Assembly: GCA_964501785.1 (NCBI GenBank)
Contig: CAZCUD010000021.1
Coordinates: forward strand, 1 to 56,217
Direction of reading: 5' to 3'
Length of the DNA stretch: 56,217 nt
DNA from: DATBSK01 sp964501785
GTDB lineage: Bacteria; Actinomycetota; Acidimicrobiia; IMCC26256; PALSA-555
In this document: positions 21,086 to 30,133 of the stretch, piece by piece
Layout: each line of letters opens with the position of its first letter
Numbering within the stretch: the stretch's first letter is position 1
Translations under genes and position numbers: made by a program
Notes under the pieces: model-generated
Databases searched by the model: none
What the model was told of the DNA's origin: nothing
The model's input: the letters and a program-made list of their open reading frames with translations, nothing else

Positions 21086-22729
21086 ATGCCAGCCGATCGC
21101 GCGCGCACACCCCGTCCGGTCGACCCCGCGACCGAGCGGGACGCGCAGCGAGCCCGCTTCGCGGCGCTCGCGGCCGAACGACCCGACGACGACGCAGCTC
21201 GCTTCGACCCGGGCTACGACGTGTGGCGCCCCTCGCGTGCGCTCGTCGCGGACGCGGCCGCCGATCTCGGCCTCGACCTCGAGCCCGAGGACCTCGTGCT
21301 CTTCCACGAGCAGATCGGCGGCGTGCTGGCGTCGTACCGGCGCGTGCGTGCCCTCCCCGAGCCGAGGCCCGAGTCCCGATACCCCCGCACGGTCGGCGCG
21401 GCGCCTCTGCCGTCCGAGAACCCGCACCACGCGTGGGCGTGGCGCTGCGAGATCGCCGGAGCACTCGAGGGTCCGCTCGCCGGTCGCACGGTCGCGCTCA
21501 AGGACAACGTGCTGGTCGCCGGGGTGCCCGCCTCCAACGGCTCGGGCGTCCTCGAGGGCTACGTGCCCGACGTCGACGCGACCGTCGTCACCCGGATCCT
21601 CGACGCGGGCGGCGTCGTCGCCGGCAAGGCCGTCGCCGAGATGTTCGGCCTCTCATCGGGCTCCAACACGGCGGCGACGGGCGCCGTCCGCAACCCACGT
21701 CGCCCGACCCATTCGACCGGCGGATCGTCCAGCGGCAGTGCCGCCTTGGTCGCGGCAGGCGCGGTCGACCTCGCCATCGGCAGCGACCAGGGCGGGTCGG
21801 TGCGGATCCCGGCGTCGCTCTGCGGCGTCGCCGGGCTGAAGCCGACGTTCGGGCTCGTCCCCTACACGGGCGTCCTCTCCATCGAGCCGACGCTCGACCA
21901 CCTCGGCCCCATGGCACCGACCGTCCAGGGGGTCGCGGACCTGCTCGGCGCGATCGCGGGTGCAGACGACCTCGACCCTCGCCAGCGCGGGCTCCCCGAC
22001 GACCTGCCCGACTACGGCGATGCACTCGGCGGAGGGGTCGACGGCCTGCGCATCGGAGTGCTCGTGGAGGGCTTCGGGCTCGCGGGCGATGCCGCGGAAG
22101 CCGCGACCGCGCTCGTCCGTGGGGCCGTCGACGCGCTGGCTGCGGGCGGGGCGACCGTCTCCGAGGTGTCGGTGCCCCTGCACCTCGATGCCGGGCACAT
22201 CGTCACGCCCATCTATGCGGAAGGGATCCGAGCGCAGCTGCTCTCCGGCGGGCTCGGCCACGGGTGGCGAGGGTTCTACCCGTCCTCCGTGCTCGACTCG
22301 CTCGGGCGCGTGCTGCCCGGCTCGATCGACCGCCTGTCGGACACGGGCAAGCTCTTCCTGCTCGTCGGCGAGACGATGGCACGCACGACGCAGGGCCGGT
22401 ACTACGCCCGCGCCCAGAACCAGACGCTCGGGCTGCGGGCGGCGTACGACTCGGTGCTCGCCGAGGTCGACCTCCTCGTCATGCCCACCTGCGCACCCTT
22501 CCCGGTCGCGCAGCCGCTCGACGAGTCGCCGTCGCCGACGGACGTGTTCGCCGCCGCGTTCGGCTACCACGCCAACACCGCCCCGTTCAACGTGACCGAG
22601 CACCCGGCGCTCACCGTGCCGTGCGGCGACGTCGACGGGCTGCCGGTGGGCGTGATGCTCGTCGGCCGGCACCTCGAGGAGCCGCTGGTGCTGCGCGCCG
22701 GTGCCGCGATCGAGCGCGGCGCGGCCTGA
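21086..22729 (+). CDS. Amidase signature family hydrolase
   Basis: The 547-residue enzyme has the complete Ser-cisSer-Lys triad of the amidase signature family: Lys139 (ALKDNVLVAG), the Ser214-216 run (GGSSSGSAA) and the nucleophile Ser238 (DQGGSVRIPAS). The length is typical of stand-alone amidases acting on aryl- or alkyl-amides rather than GatA. GGGAGGGAG precedes ATG 21086. It starts an operon with a SnoaL-like protein and a luciferase-like oxidoreductase, and so should hydrolyse an amide in the pathway served by the importer. A lactamase or allophanate-hydrolase-like reaction cannot be excluded. Confidence 0.93.
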   Translation: MPADRARTPRPVDPATERDAQRARFAALAAERPDDDAARFDPGYDVWRPSRALVADAAADLGLDLEPEDLVLFHEQIGGVLASYRRVRALPEPRPESRYPRTVGAAPLPSENPHHAWAWRCEIAGALEGPLAGRTVALKDNVLVAGVPASNGSGVLEGYVPDVDATVVTRILDAGGVVAGKAVAEMFGLSSGSNTAATGAVRNPRRPTHSTGGSSSGSAALVAAGAVDLAIGSDQGGSVRIPASLCGVAGLKPTFGLVPYTGVLSIEPTLDHLGPMAPTVQGVADLLGAIAGADDLDPRQRGLPDDLPDYGDALGGGVDGLRIGVLVEGFGLAGDAAEAATALVRGAVDALAAGGATVSEVSVPLHLDAGHIVTPIYAEGIRAQLLSGGLGHGWRGFYPSSVLDSLGRVLPGSIDRLSDTGKLFLLVGETMARTTQGRYYARAQNQTLGLRAAYDSVLAEVDLLVMPTCAPFPVAQPLDESPSPTDVFAAAFGYHANTAPFNVTEHPALTVPCGDVDGLPVGVMLVGRHLEEPLVLRAGAAIERGAA

Positions 22730-22761
22730 GGATCCGAACCGCCCATGGAGGAGATGTTGTG

Positions 22762-23226
22762 ATGAGCTCGGTCGAGGAACGCGTGCAGGTGCTCGAGGAG
22801 ATCGAAGCGATCCGTCGCCTCAAGCTTCGGTACGCGAGGCACTGCGACGACAGCTACAACCCGGACGGGCTCGCGGGGCTCTTCACCGAGGACGCGGTGT
22901 GGGACGCGGGCGACCTCGGTGTGTTCAGGGGCCGTGACGCGATCCGCGGCTACTGGGCCTCGAGCAGCGAGCGAATCCCCTTCGCCATCCACTTCATCAC
23001 CAACCACGTGGTCGACGTCGACCCGGGCTGCGAGACCGCGAGCGGCGTCTGCTACCTGTGGGAGCCGTTGACCATCGGCGACGACGCGATGTGGGCCGCC
23101 GTCGTCTACACCGAGACGTACCGCAAGGTCGACGGTGAGTGGTACTTCCAGACGATGGAGCTGGAGACCGCCTTCCTGACCCCGTACGACAAGGGCTGGG
23201 CGAAGCAGCAGTTCCCCGAGGACTGA
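22762..23226 (+). CDS. SnoaL-like (NTF2 superfamily) protein
   Basis: A 154-residue protein starting at ATG 22762 with GGAGGAG eight bases upstream. It has the aromatic-pathway SnoaL_4 pattern: EEIEAIRRLKLRYARHCDDSY, NPDGLAGLFTEDAVWD, FRGRDAIRGYW, then HFITNHVVDVDP and KVDGEWYFQTMELETAFLTPYDKGW. Related proteins are found beside ring-hydroxylating dioxygenases and aromatic degradation enzymes. The buried Tyr/Asp/His residues suggest a small dehydratase or isomerase; the actual reaction is unknown. It is the third SnoaL-like protein in this island, so the pathway may have several tautomerisation or hydration steps. Confidence 0.82.
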   Translation: MSSVEERVQVLEEIEAIRRLKLRYARHCDDSYNPDGLAGLFTEDAVWDAGDLGVFRGRDAIRGYWASSSERIPFAIHFITNHVVDVDPGCETASGVCYLWEPLTIGDDAMWAAVVYTETYRKVDGEWYFQTMELETAFLTPYDKGWAKQQFPED

Positions 23227-23235
23227 GGACCCACG

Positions 23236-24255
23236 ATGCAGCTCGGGCTCTTCATGAACACCCACGGCATCGGCGCGACCGTCGACGGACAGTGGACGCT
23301 CCAGCACGTGCCCGCGTCGGAGATGCGCCCGCTCGACGTCGCCCGGACTGCGGAGCACGGGGGGTTCCACTCCTTGTGGTTCTCCGACCACGTGCTGGTG
23401 ACCCTCGACTCCGAGAGCCTCCACACCGCGTCGGATCCGGTCACCGGCAAGCGCGCGTATCCGAAGCGTCCCAACATGCTCGACTGCATGGTGTCGATGG
23501 GCGCGGTCGCCGCCGTCACCGATCGCGTCAAGCTCGCGCCCTCGGTGCTGGTGTCGCCGTACCGTCATCCGTTGAGCGACGCGCGCTGCTTGGCGTCCGT
23601 CGACGCGTACGCACCGGGTCGGCTCGTCCTCGGTGTCGGCACCGGGTGGATGGCCGAGGAGTTCGCAGCGCTCGGTCTCGACCACGCGACGCGGACCGCG
23701 CGCACCCGGGAGTGCATCGAGGTCTACCGGCGGTGCTTCGCCGAAGACGTCGTCGCGTTCTCCGGTGATCACTTCTCGTTCGCGAACGTGTCGATGGACC
23801 CGAAGCCCGCGCTGGAGCCGCCGATCGTGTTCGGTGGCGTGACGAAGACCGCCGCGCGCATCGCCGCACGCACGTGCGACGGCTTCTATCCGACGTTCGT
23901 CGACCCGCTTGCGTCGCCCGACCGCTACGACGACGTGCTCGACGTCCTCGGCGCCGAGCTCGAGTCGGTGGGTCGAGACGCGAGTGAGATGCACCTGCTC
24001 GCGGTCGTGCGAGTGCGACTCCTCGACGCCCCTGACCCGTCCCTGCGGAGGCTGGGGACGGGGACGGCCGGCGAGGTCCTCGATGACCTGGGGGCGCTCG
24101 CCGACCGCGGGTTCTCCCACGCCGTCGTGCACCTCGACTGCCCGACGGCGACGATGACCGAGTACCGGGACCGTCTCGATGCGTTCGCAGCCCGGGTCGT
24201 GCCCGACGTGAGCGGCATCGCCGTCGCCGGTCCCTGGGCCGGGGGAGCGCTCTGA
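23236..24255 (+). CDS. Luciferase-like (LLM class) F420-dependent oxidoreductase
   Basis: This 339-residue protein has the LLM TIM-barrel pattern: MQLGLFMNTHG, ARTAEHGGFHSLWFSDHVLV, then RVKLAPSVLVSPYRHPL, SVDAYAPGRLVLGVGTGW and FSGDHFSFANVSMDPKPALEPPIVFGG. The sequence is closer to F420-dependent reductases (TIGR03619-like) than to FMN-dependent bacterial luciferases, which suits an actinobacterium. It would transfer hydride or catalyse a flavin-type monooxygenation in the cytosol. It lies nine bases behind the SnoaL-like gene and ends the amidase operon. The cofactor is inferred from resemblance only. Confidence 0.85.
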   Translation: MQLGLFMNTHGIGATVDGQWTLQHVPASEMRPLDVARTAEHGGFHSLWFSDHVLVTLDSESLHTASDPVTGKRAYPKRPNMLDCMVSMGAVAAVTDRVKLAPSVLVSPYRHPLSDARCLASVDAYAPGRLVLGVGTGWMAEEFAALGLDHATRTARTRECIEVYRRCFAEDVVAFSGDHFSFANVSMDPKPALEPPIVFGGVTKTAARIAARTCDGFYPTFVDPLASPDRYDDVLDVLGAELESVGRDASEMHLLAVVRVRLLDAPDPSLRRLGTGTAGEVLDDLGALADRGFSHAVVHLDCPTATMTEYRDRLDAFAARVVPDVSGIAVAGPWAGGAL

Positions 24256-24262
24256 GGCCGAG

Positions 24263-24298
24263 GGTCCGATCCGGATGGGCGGTCCGATCCGGATGGGC
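24263..24298 (+). repeat. Perfect 18-bp tandem duplication
   Basis: GGTCCGATCCGGATGGGC occurs twice in direct succession, immediately upstream of the -35 of the aldolase operon. Each copy contains the palindrome ATCCGGAT. Confidence 0.9.
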
Positions 24299-24300
24299 GG

Positions 24301-24338
24301 TTGCGGCCACCCGCCGTCCAGTGATAATAAAGATCACT
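24301..24338 (+). promoter_or_regulatory. Promoter and operator of the aldolase operon
   Basis: TTGCGG (24301-24306) and GATAAT (24323-24328) are 16 bp apart. The -10 lies inside a perfect inverted repeat AGTGAT-N7-ATCACT (24320-24325 and 24333-24338), an ideal site for a repressor. About 85 bases of leader precede the start at 24424. Confidence 0.6.
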
Positions 24339-24423
24339 AAGGTTTAGATGTTAGGGCCCTGCCCACAGAGGTGGTGGCCGGAGCGCGCGGCCTCCTCCCA
24401 TCGAGGCCGCCGGGGGGTTGGTG

Positions 24424-25203
24424 ATGACTCGAGCGGACGCGGGCGAGCGGCTCGGTGGCGCCGCCGTCTGGCTCCCGAGCGTGCTGCCGCCGATCGGGGC
24501 CGATCTCGACAGCCGCCAGCGGCTGGCCTGCGCCTTCCGCATCCTCGCGAACGTCGGGTTCAGCGAGAACCTCGCCGGACACATCACCTGGGCGGAGCCG
24601 CCCAGCGACGACCTCTGGGTGAACCCCTGGGGCAAGTGGTGGAGCGAGATCCAGGCGTCGGACGTGTGCAAGGTGAGCCCCGATGCCGAGGTCCTCGAGG
24701 GGAAGTGGGACGTCACCCCGGCGATCCACATCCACACCGAGCTGCACCGCCGCCGTCCCGACGCCCGCGTGGTGGTGCACAACCACCCGTACTGGACGAC
24801 CGTGCTGGCGAGCATGGGCGAGCTCCCGAGGTTCGTCCACCAGACGTCGTGCATGTACGACGGCGAGATGGTCATGGTGGACGAGTACGGCGGCGAGATC
24901 GACGATCCCGAGCTGGGCACGGAGCTCGCCGAGGCGATCGGCGACGCGTCCGTCGCGCTCCTCGCGAACCACGGGGTCATCGTCACCGGAGCCACGATCG
25001 AGGAGGCCGTCTACCGCGCCGCCAGCCTCGACCGCCAGAGCAAGATCACGTACGACGTGCTGGCGTTGGGGCGGGAGCCCCGGGAGATCCCGGCGCCCGT
25101 GCGTCCGGCGATGAAGGCGTCGCTGCTCGAGCGGGCGGCCGACGTCTACTGGGCCGGTGCGGTCCGCAAGCTGCTCGCCGCGGAGCCCGAGACGCTCGAC
25201 TAG
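24424..25203 (+). CDS. Class II aldolase/adducin family protein
   Basis: The 259-residue protein has the zinc site of class II aldolases: His119 and His121 in VVVHNHPYWTTV and His183 in LLANHGVIVTG, with the earlier HIHTELHRRRPDA as the conserved helix. NVGFSENLAGHITWAEPPSDDLWVNPWGKWWSEI is the usual phosphate/substrate loop region. Members cleave or form C-C bonds (fuculose-phosphate aldolase) or decarboxylate and epimerise; several act on hydroxy acids from aromatic degradation. ATG 24424 is preferred to the upstream in-frame GTG and TTG. It starts the third operon of the island, behind a strong promoter with a dyad operator. Confidence 0.85.
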   Translation: MTRADAGERLGGAAVWLPSVLPPIGADLDSRQRLACAFRILANVGFSENLAGHITWAEPPSDDLWVNPWGKWWSEIQASDVCKVSPDAEVLEGKWDVTPAIHIHTELHRRRPDARVVVHNHPYWTTVLASMGELPRFVHQTSCMYDGEMVMVDEYGGEIDDPELGTELAEAIGDASVALLANHGVIVTGATIEEAVYRAASLDRQSKITYDVLALGREPREIPAPVRPAMKASLLERAADVYWAGAVRKLLAAEPETLD

Positions 25204-25266
25204 AAGGGTCGAGGAGGTCGCTCGACCACGCTCCGGCGCGAAGCGCCGGAGAGAGGAGGGATCGGC

Positions 25267-26517
25267 ATGGCCGACATCGACGAGCTCGTCAGGAACACCA
25301 GCTTCACGACGGCACAGGGCGGGAAGGTGACGTTCCTGCCCGAGCCGGACCGGCGTGAGCGGCGCTTCACCGTGATCTCGGTCGACGACCACATCGTCGA
25401 GCCGCCTGACACGTTCGAGGGTCGACTGCCGAAGAGGTTCGAGGACCGCGCGCCACGCGTCGTCGAGCGGGACGGCGCCGAGTACTGGTCGTTCGACGGA
25501 ACCGAGTTCCCCAACGTCGGGTTCAACGCCGTCGTCGGTCGCCCGGTCGACGAGTACAGCTTCGAGCCGACGCGCTTCGAGGACATGCGCCGGGGCGCCT
25601 GGGACATCCACGCTCGCATCGCCGACATGGACGTCAACGGGATCTACGCGTCGCTCAACTTCCCGTCGTTCCTGCCGGGCTTCGCCGGTCAGCGGCTCCA
25701 GAGCACCACCAAGGATCCCGAGCTCGCCCTCGCGGCCGTCCGGGCCTGGAACGACTGGCACCTCGAGGACTGGGCCGGCCCGTACCCCGACCGGATCATC
25801 CCGTGCCAGATCCCCTACTTCCTCGACCCGGAGATCGGTGCCGAGGAGATCCGCAAGAACGCGAGCCGGGGCTTCAAGGCCGTCAGCTTCACCGAGGCAC
25901 CCACCCAGCTCGGGCTCCCGTCGCTGCACACCGGCTACTGGGACCCGATCATGGCGGCGTGTGCCGAGACCGAGACCGTCGTCAACCTGCACATCGGCTC
26001 GTCGGGCACCTCGCCGTCGACGTCCGACGACGCGCCGCCCGACGTCGTCGGCGTGCTCTTCTTCGCGTACGCGATGTTCGCCGCCGTCGACTGGCTCTAC
26101 TCGAAGATCCCCGTGCGCTTCCCCGATCTCAAGATCTGCCTGTCGGAGGGTGGCATCGGGTGGGTCGCGGGCCTGCTCGACCGCCTCGACCACATGCTCA
26201 GCTACCACGAGATGTACGGCACCTGGACCGGGATCGAGCTCACGCCCGCCGAGGTCCTCCAGCGAAGCTTCTGGTTCTGCGCGGTCGAGGATCCCTCGTC
26301 GTTCGCACTGCGCGACCGCATCGGCACCGAGCACATCCTCGTGGAGCAGGACTACCCGCACTGCGACTCGACGTGGCCGAACACGCAGGCGATCCTGGCG
26401 CGCGACCTCGAAGGGCTCCCCGACGACGCGGTGCGCATGATCACCTGGGAGAACGCCTCGCACCTCTACCGGCACCCCGTGCCCGAGGCCGTGCAGCGCG
26501 ACCCCGACGCGTTCTGA
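25267..26517 (+). CDS. Amidohydrolase-related protein (amidohydrolase 2 / ACMSD-like)
   Basis: This 416-residue TIM-barrel protein begins with the family's metal motif in modified form, SVDDHIVEPPDTF (His42, Glu45; DxHxxEP instead of HxH), then MDVNGIYASLNFPSFLPGF, VVNLHIGSSGTSP, KICLSEGGIGWVAGLLDRLDH and the terminal Asp in VEQDYPHCDSTWPN. These are hallmarks of the large actinobacterial amidohydrolase 2 group that includes ACMSD-type decarboxylases and ring-cleavage product hydrolases. It would hydrolyse or decarboxylate a cyclic or aromatic intermediate. AGAGAGGAGGG precedes ATG 25267. It lies in an operon with a class II aldolase and a CoA ligase. Confidence 0.88.
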   Translation: MADIDELVRNTSFTTAQGGKVTFLPEPDRRERRFTVISVDDHIVEPPDTFEGRLPKRFEDRAPRVVERDGAEYWSFDGTEFPNVGFNAVVGRPVDEYSFEPTRFEDMRRGAWDIHARIADMDVNGIYASLNFPSFLPGFAGQRLQSTTKDPELALAAVRAWNDWHLEDWAGPYPDRIIPCQIPYFLDPEIGAEEIRKNASRGFKAVSFTEAPTQLGLPSLHTGYWDPIMAACAETETVVNLHIGSSGTSPSTSDDAPPDVVGVLFFAYAMFAAVDWLYSKIPVRFPDLKICLSEGGIGWVAGLLDRLDHMLSYHEMYGTWTGIELTPAEVLQRSFWFCAVEDPSSFALRDRIGTEHILVEQDYPHCDSTWPNTQAILARDLEGLPDDAVRMITWENASHLYRHPVPEAVQRDPDAF

Positions 26518-26536
26518 GCCCCTCTCGCATCGAACC

Positions 26537-28159
26537 GTGCCGCTGATCGACGACGCCACCGTCGCGGAGCACGTCGCCAGCGGCGCCTGGATCACCGACC
26601 CGCTGCGCGAGGTCGTCGGCGCGCACGCGGCGGCTCGCCCCGACGATCCCGCGATCGTCACCGAGCTGGAACGTTGCACGTGGCGGGAGTACGAGGAGCG
26701 CGCGCGTCGTCTCGGCGCGACCCTCGCGACGCTCTGCGCCGCGGGCGAACGGGTCGCCGTGCTGCTCCCCGACGGCCCGGCCGTGCACGTCTGCTACCTC
26801 GCGACCGAGATGGCCGGACTCGTGGCCGTCGGCATCGGGCCCCGCGCCGGCGATCACGAGATCGCCCATCTGATGACGAAGACCGGCGCGACCGTGCTCG
26901 TCACCCATGAGGAGCTCCGCGACCGATCCGCGGCGGAGCTCGCCGCAGCCCTGCGCGAGCGAGGGGTCCAGATCGCGCACCTGGTCACCCTGAGTCGGCC
27001 GCCGGCGGGGGCGGAGCTCGCGCGCGTCGACGGCGAGATCGCCGGCGGGGAGCCCGACGTCCTCGTGGGTCGCGGGCTCGGGCCGAACGACCTGTGGCTC
27101 CTCAACTCGACCTCGGGCACGACGGGCCTGCCGAAGTGCGTGACCCAGTTCCAGAACCGATGGCACTACTTCCACGTGCTGGCGGTCGAGGCGGGTGCGC
27201 TGACCCCCGACGACGTGTTCATGAGCGTCGTGCCGGCGCCGTTCGGCTTCGGGCTCTGGACCGCGCACTTCACGCCGGCGTTCCTCGGCGCACCGGTGGT
27301 CGTGCTCGACCACTACACGCCCGAGCTCATGATCGAGACGATCGAGCGCGAGCGGGTCACGGTCCTCGCGTGCGTGTCGACCCAGTTCGTGATGCTGCTC
27401 AACAGCGAGGCCGCGCAGGAGCACGACCTCACCTCACTGCGGGTGATGTTCACGGGAGGCGAAGCGGTGCCTGCCGCGCGCGCAGCCGAGTTCGAGGATC
27501 GCGTCGGCGCCGCCGTGCTCCAGTTCTACGGGTCCAACGAGACCGGCGCGCTGAGCAGCACCACGCTCTCGGACACACGGGAGCAGCGGTTCACGACCGC
27601 GGGCCGAGTGATCGACGCGATGCAGGTGCGACTGCTCGATCCTGACGATCACCGCGACCTGACGACGCCGGGCGCTCCTGGCCAGCCCGCGTGCAAGGGC
27701 CCGGCGACGTGCGCGGGGTACTACGACGACGAGGCGGCCAACCGCGAGCTGTACACGGCGGACGGCTGGATGCTGATGGGCGACATCTGCACCATCGACG
27801 CCGACGGCTACCTCGAGGTCGTCGGTCGCACCTCCGACATCATCATCCGCGGAGGCAAGAACATCTCCGCGGTCGCAGTGGAGCAAGAGGTCGCGACGCA
27901 TCCGGCCGTTCGGATGGCCGCGGCCGTCGCGATGCCCGATCCCGTGTTCGGTGAGCGGGTGTGCGTCTTCGTCGAGACGGTCGACGCCACGGAGCTCTCA
28001 CTGGACGACGTCGTCGAGCACCTCCGCGCGCGGGGCGTCTCGCGGGAGTGGTGGCCCGAGCGGCTCGAGGTGCGGGCCGAGCTGCCCCGCTCGTCGGGTC
28101 AGAAGATCGCAAAGGGCGAGCTGCGCAAGGAGATCGAGGCGCTCGTCGAGTCGAGCTGA
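26537..28159 (+). CDS. AMP-dependent acyl/aryl-CoA ligase
   Basis: From GTG 26537 the protein has 540 residues with the adenylate-forming enzyme motifs in order: P-loop STSGTTGLPK (from residue 191), YGSNETGA, GWMLMGDICTIDADGYLEVV, the hinge GRTSDIIIRGGKNIS and the C-terminal catalytic lysine in SGQKIAKGELRK. It activates a carboxylic acid as the acyl-AMP and then the CoA thioester. The pattern resembles cyclohexanecarboxylate- or benzoate-type ligases rather than long-chain FadD. It lies 19 nt behind the amidohydrolase and should feed the acid product of the island into CoA-dependent degradation. Confidence 0.92.
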   Translation: MPLIDDATVAEHVASGAWITDPLREVVGAHAAARPDDPAIVTELERCTWREYEERARRLGATLATLCAAGERVAVLLPDGPAVHVCYLATEMAGLVAVGIGPRAGDHEIAHLMTKTGATVLVTHEELRDRSAAELAAALRERGVQIAHLVTLSRPPAGAELARVDGEIAGGEPDVLVGRGLGPNDLWLLNSTSGTTGLPKCVTQFQNRWHYFHVLAVEAGALTPDDVFMSVVPAPFGFGLWTAHFTPAFLGAPVVVLDHYTPELMIETIERERVTVLACVSTQFVMLLNSEAAQEHDLTSLRVMFTGGEAVPAARAAEFEDRVGAAVLQFYGSNETGALSSTTLSDTREQRFTTAGRVIDAMQVRLLDPDDHRDLTTPGAPGQPACKGPATCAGYYDDEAANRELYTADGWMLMGDICTIDADGYLEVVGRTSDIIIRGGKNISAVAVEQEVATHPAVRMAAAVAMPDPVFGERVCVFVETVDATELSLDDVVEHLRARGVSREWWPERLEVRAELPRSSGQKIAKGELRKEIEALVESS

Positions 28160-28200
28160 TCGAGCGCGGCGTTCGGCCGCGCCGGAGGGGGAAGAGAGCG

Positions 28201-29055
28201 ATGCTCGAATGGAAGGTCGGGAACGTGCGGATCACGTGCGTCCCGGAGATCGTCCTGGACCTGCCGGGCTCCGAGCTGCTGCCGGACTTCCGCATCGACG
28301 ATCTCGGGCCGGAGCGGTCGTGGATCGTGCCCGACCACATCGGGGCCGACGGCATGCTGAAGGTCGCTGTCCAGACGTTCGTCGTGCAGTCCCGTGACAC
28401 GACGATCCTGGTCGACACCTGCTTCGGCAACGACCGTGATCTCCCGTACGAGCACATGGAGCCGCTCGCCACCTCGTTCCTCGACGACCTCGCGTCCGTC
28501 GGTGCGCCGCGGGAGCAGGTCGACGTGGTGCTGTGCACGCACCTGCACTTCGACCACGTGGGGTGGAACACGATGCTGGTCGACGGTGAGTGGGTCCCGA
28601 CCTTCCCGAACGCGCAGTACCTGTTCGGACGGGCCGAGTACGAGCACTGGCAGGAGCACGACGACTTCAACATCGACCTGACCGACAACGTGGAGCCGGT
28701 GATCGCAGCCGGACTGCACCGCTTCGTCGACATGGACCACGGGATCACCGACGAGGTCCGACTGCGTCCGACGCCCGGGCACACGCCGGGCCACGCCAGC
28801 CTGCTCGTCGAGTCGGGCGGCGATCAGGCGCTCGTCACCGGAGACATGATCCACAACCCGGTGCAGGTGGCCCATCCCGACCTCGCCGCGCTGCCCGATT
28901 GGGACGCCGATGCCGCCCGGGCCACCCGGCGAGCCCTGCTGGACGACATCGCCGACACCGGCCTGCTCCTGCTCGGTACGCACTTCGCCGCGCCGACCGG
29001 TGGGTACGTGCGCCGCGAGACCGGGTCGGCGGGCTTGCGGTTCGACTCGGCATGA
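28201..29055 (+). CDS. Metallo-beta-lactamase-fold hydrolase
   Basis: The 284-residue protein has the zinc motif THLHFDHVGW (His114, His116, Asp118, His119), a third metal His in TPGHTPGHASLL, a bridging Asp in ALVTGDMIHNP and a last His in LLGTHFAAPTGG. The N-terminus (WKVGNVRITCVPE) and overall pattern match the lactonase/AttM-like MBL branch. Likely substrates are lactones, thioesters or other hydrolysable intermediates. GGAGGGGGAAGAG precedes ATG 28201. Its stop overlaps the next gene (ATGA), so it is coupled to the 2-hydroxyacid dehydrogenase: lactone opening to a hydroxy acid followed by oxidation would be a natural pair, which is inference. Confidence 0.92.
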   Translation: MLEWKVGNVRITCVPEIVLDLPGSELLPDFRIDDLGPERSWIVPDHIGADGMLKVAVQTFVVQSRDTTILVDTCFGNDRDLPYEHMEPLATSFLDDLASVGAPREQVDVVLCTHLHFDHVGWNTMLVDGEWVPTFPNAQYLFGRAEYEHWQEHDDFNIDLTDNVEPVIAAGLHRFVDMDHGITDEVRLRPTPGHTPGHASLLVESGGDQALVTGDMIHNPVQVAHPDLAALPDWDADAARATRRALLDDIADTGLLLLGTHFAAPTGGYVRRETGSAGLRFDSA

Positions 29056-30008
29056 CCATGCGGGTCGCGATCCTCGACGACTACCAGCGCGCTTCGCAGC
29101 AGTTCGGCGACTGGTCGCTGCTCCCCGAGGGCACGGAGGTCGTGCCGTTCACCGCGCACATCGACGACGACGACGAGCTCGTCGAACGGCTCGCCGGGTT
29201 CGACGTGGTCGTCGCCATGCGCGAGCGGACGCCACTGCCCCGGGCGAGGCTCGAACGGCTCACCGACCTGCGCCTGCTGGTGACGACCGGGCCGTTCAAC
29301 GCGGTCATCGACATGCAGGCGGCCCGGGACCTGGGCGTCGTCGTCTCGGGGACCGGAGGGATCCTGACGCCCACGTCGGAGCTCGCGTGGGGACTGCTCC
29401 TCGCGCTGGCTCGCCAGATCCCGGCCGAGCACGCCGCCGTGCAGCGAGGCGGATGGCAGACCACCGTCGGCACCGACCTCGCCGGCGCGACGCTCGGCCT
29501 GCTCGGACTCGGCAACCTCGGTGCGGCGGTCGGCGCGGTGGGGCGGGCCTTCGGCATGCAGCTGATCGCCTGGAGCCAGAACCTCACCGCGGCACGCGCC
29601 GAAGAGCAGGGGGCCGAGCTCGTGTCGAAGGAGGAGCTGTTCGGGCGCTCCGACTTCCTGAGCATCCACCTGGTGCTGAGCGACCGCACGCGGGGCCTCG
29701 TGGGCCGCGAGGAGCTGGCGCTGATGAAGCCGACGGCCTACCTGGTGAACACCTCGCGGGGCCCGATCGTCGACGACGACGCGCTCGTCGACGCGCTCGA
29801 GCAAGGTGTTATCGCCGGTGCCGGGCTCGACGTCTTCGATCGAGAGCCATTGCCCCTCGACCACCCGTACCGTGAGCTGCCCAGCGTGGTGGTCACGCCC
29901 CACATCGGCTACGTGACCCGCGACTGCTATCGCCTGTTCTACGACGACATCGTCGACGACATCCGGGCGTTCGCGGCCGGCGAGCCGGTGCGGGTGATCG
30001 ACCCCTGA
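29052..30008 (+). CDS. D-2-hydroxyacid dehydrogenase
   Basis: The 318-residue protein carries the NAD-binding motif LGLLGLGNLGAAVG, the catalytic Arg236 in VNTSRGPIVDDDALV, the Glu in LDVFDREPLPLDHPY and the His in VVTPHIGYVT, the full Arg-Glu-His set of the D-isomer-specific 2-hydroxyacid dehydrogenase family. It interconverts a 2-hydroxy and a 2-keto acid with NAD(P)H in the cytosol. It overlaps the MBL-fold hydrolase gene by four bases and ends the aldolase operon. The substrate is unknown; phosphoglycerate- or hydroxypyruvate-type relatives share these motifs. Confidence 0.92.
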   Translation: MTMRVAILDDYQRASQQFGDWSLLPEGTEVVPFTAHIDDDDELVERLAGFDVVVAMRERTPLPRARLERLTDLRLLVTTGPFNAVIDMQAARDLGVVVSGTGGILTPTSELAWGLLLALARQIPAEHAAVQRGGWQTTVGTDLAGATLGLLGLGNLGAAVGAVGRAFGMQLIAWSQNLTAARAEEQGAELVSKEELFGRSDFLSIHLVLSDRTRGLVGREELALMKPTAYLVNTSRGPIVDDDALVDALEQGVIAGAGLDVFDREPLPLDHPYRELPSVVVTPHIGYVTRDCYRLFYDDIVDDIRAFAAGEPVRVIDP

Positions 30009-30133
30009 CGCCGCGTCGCCGACGGTGAGCGAACGAGGGTGATTCCCGGGGCGCGTGTTTCGCCGTGTCGCCTGCGTGTTACAGGTTCTTGAACAGGCCC
30101 GCCTGGCCTTGAGATCCGGGGCTCGCGACCGGG

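Noticed and set aside
24337..26679. A 780-codon minus-strand open frame opposite the aldolase and amidohydrolase genes
   Set aside because: Low-complexity RGRR/DVGR-type composition, no family motif, and both opposite genes have complete motifs and ribosome-binding sites.
30055..30120. GTTC-TT-GAAC and CAGGC-type short inverted repeats after the hydroxyacid dehydrogenase, as a terminator
   Set aside because: Stems of only four to five bases without a clear loop or run; not enough to call.
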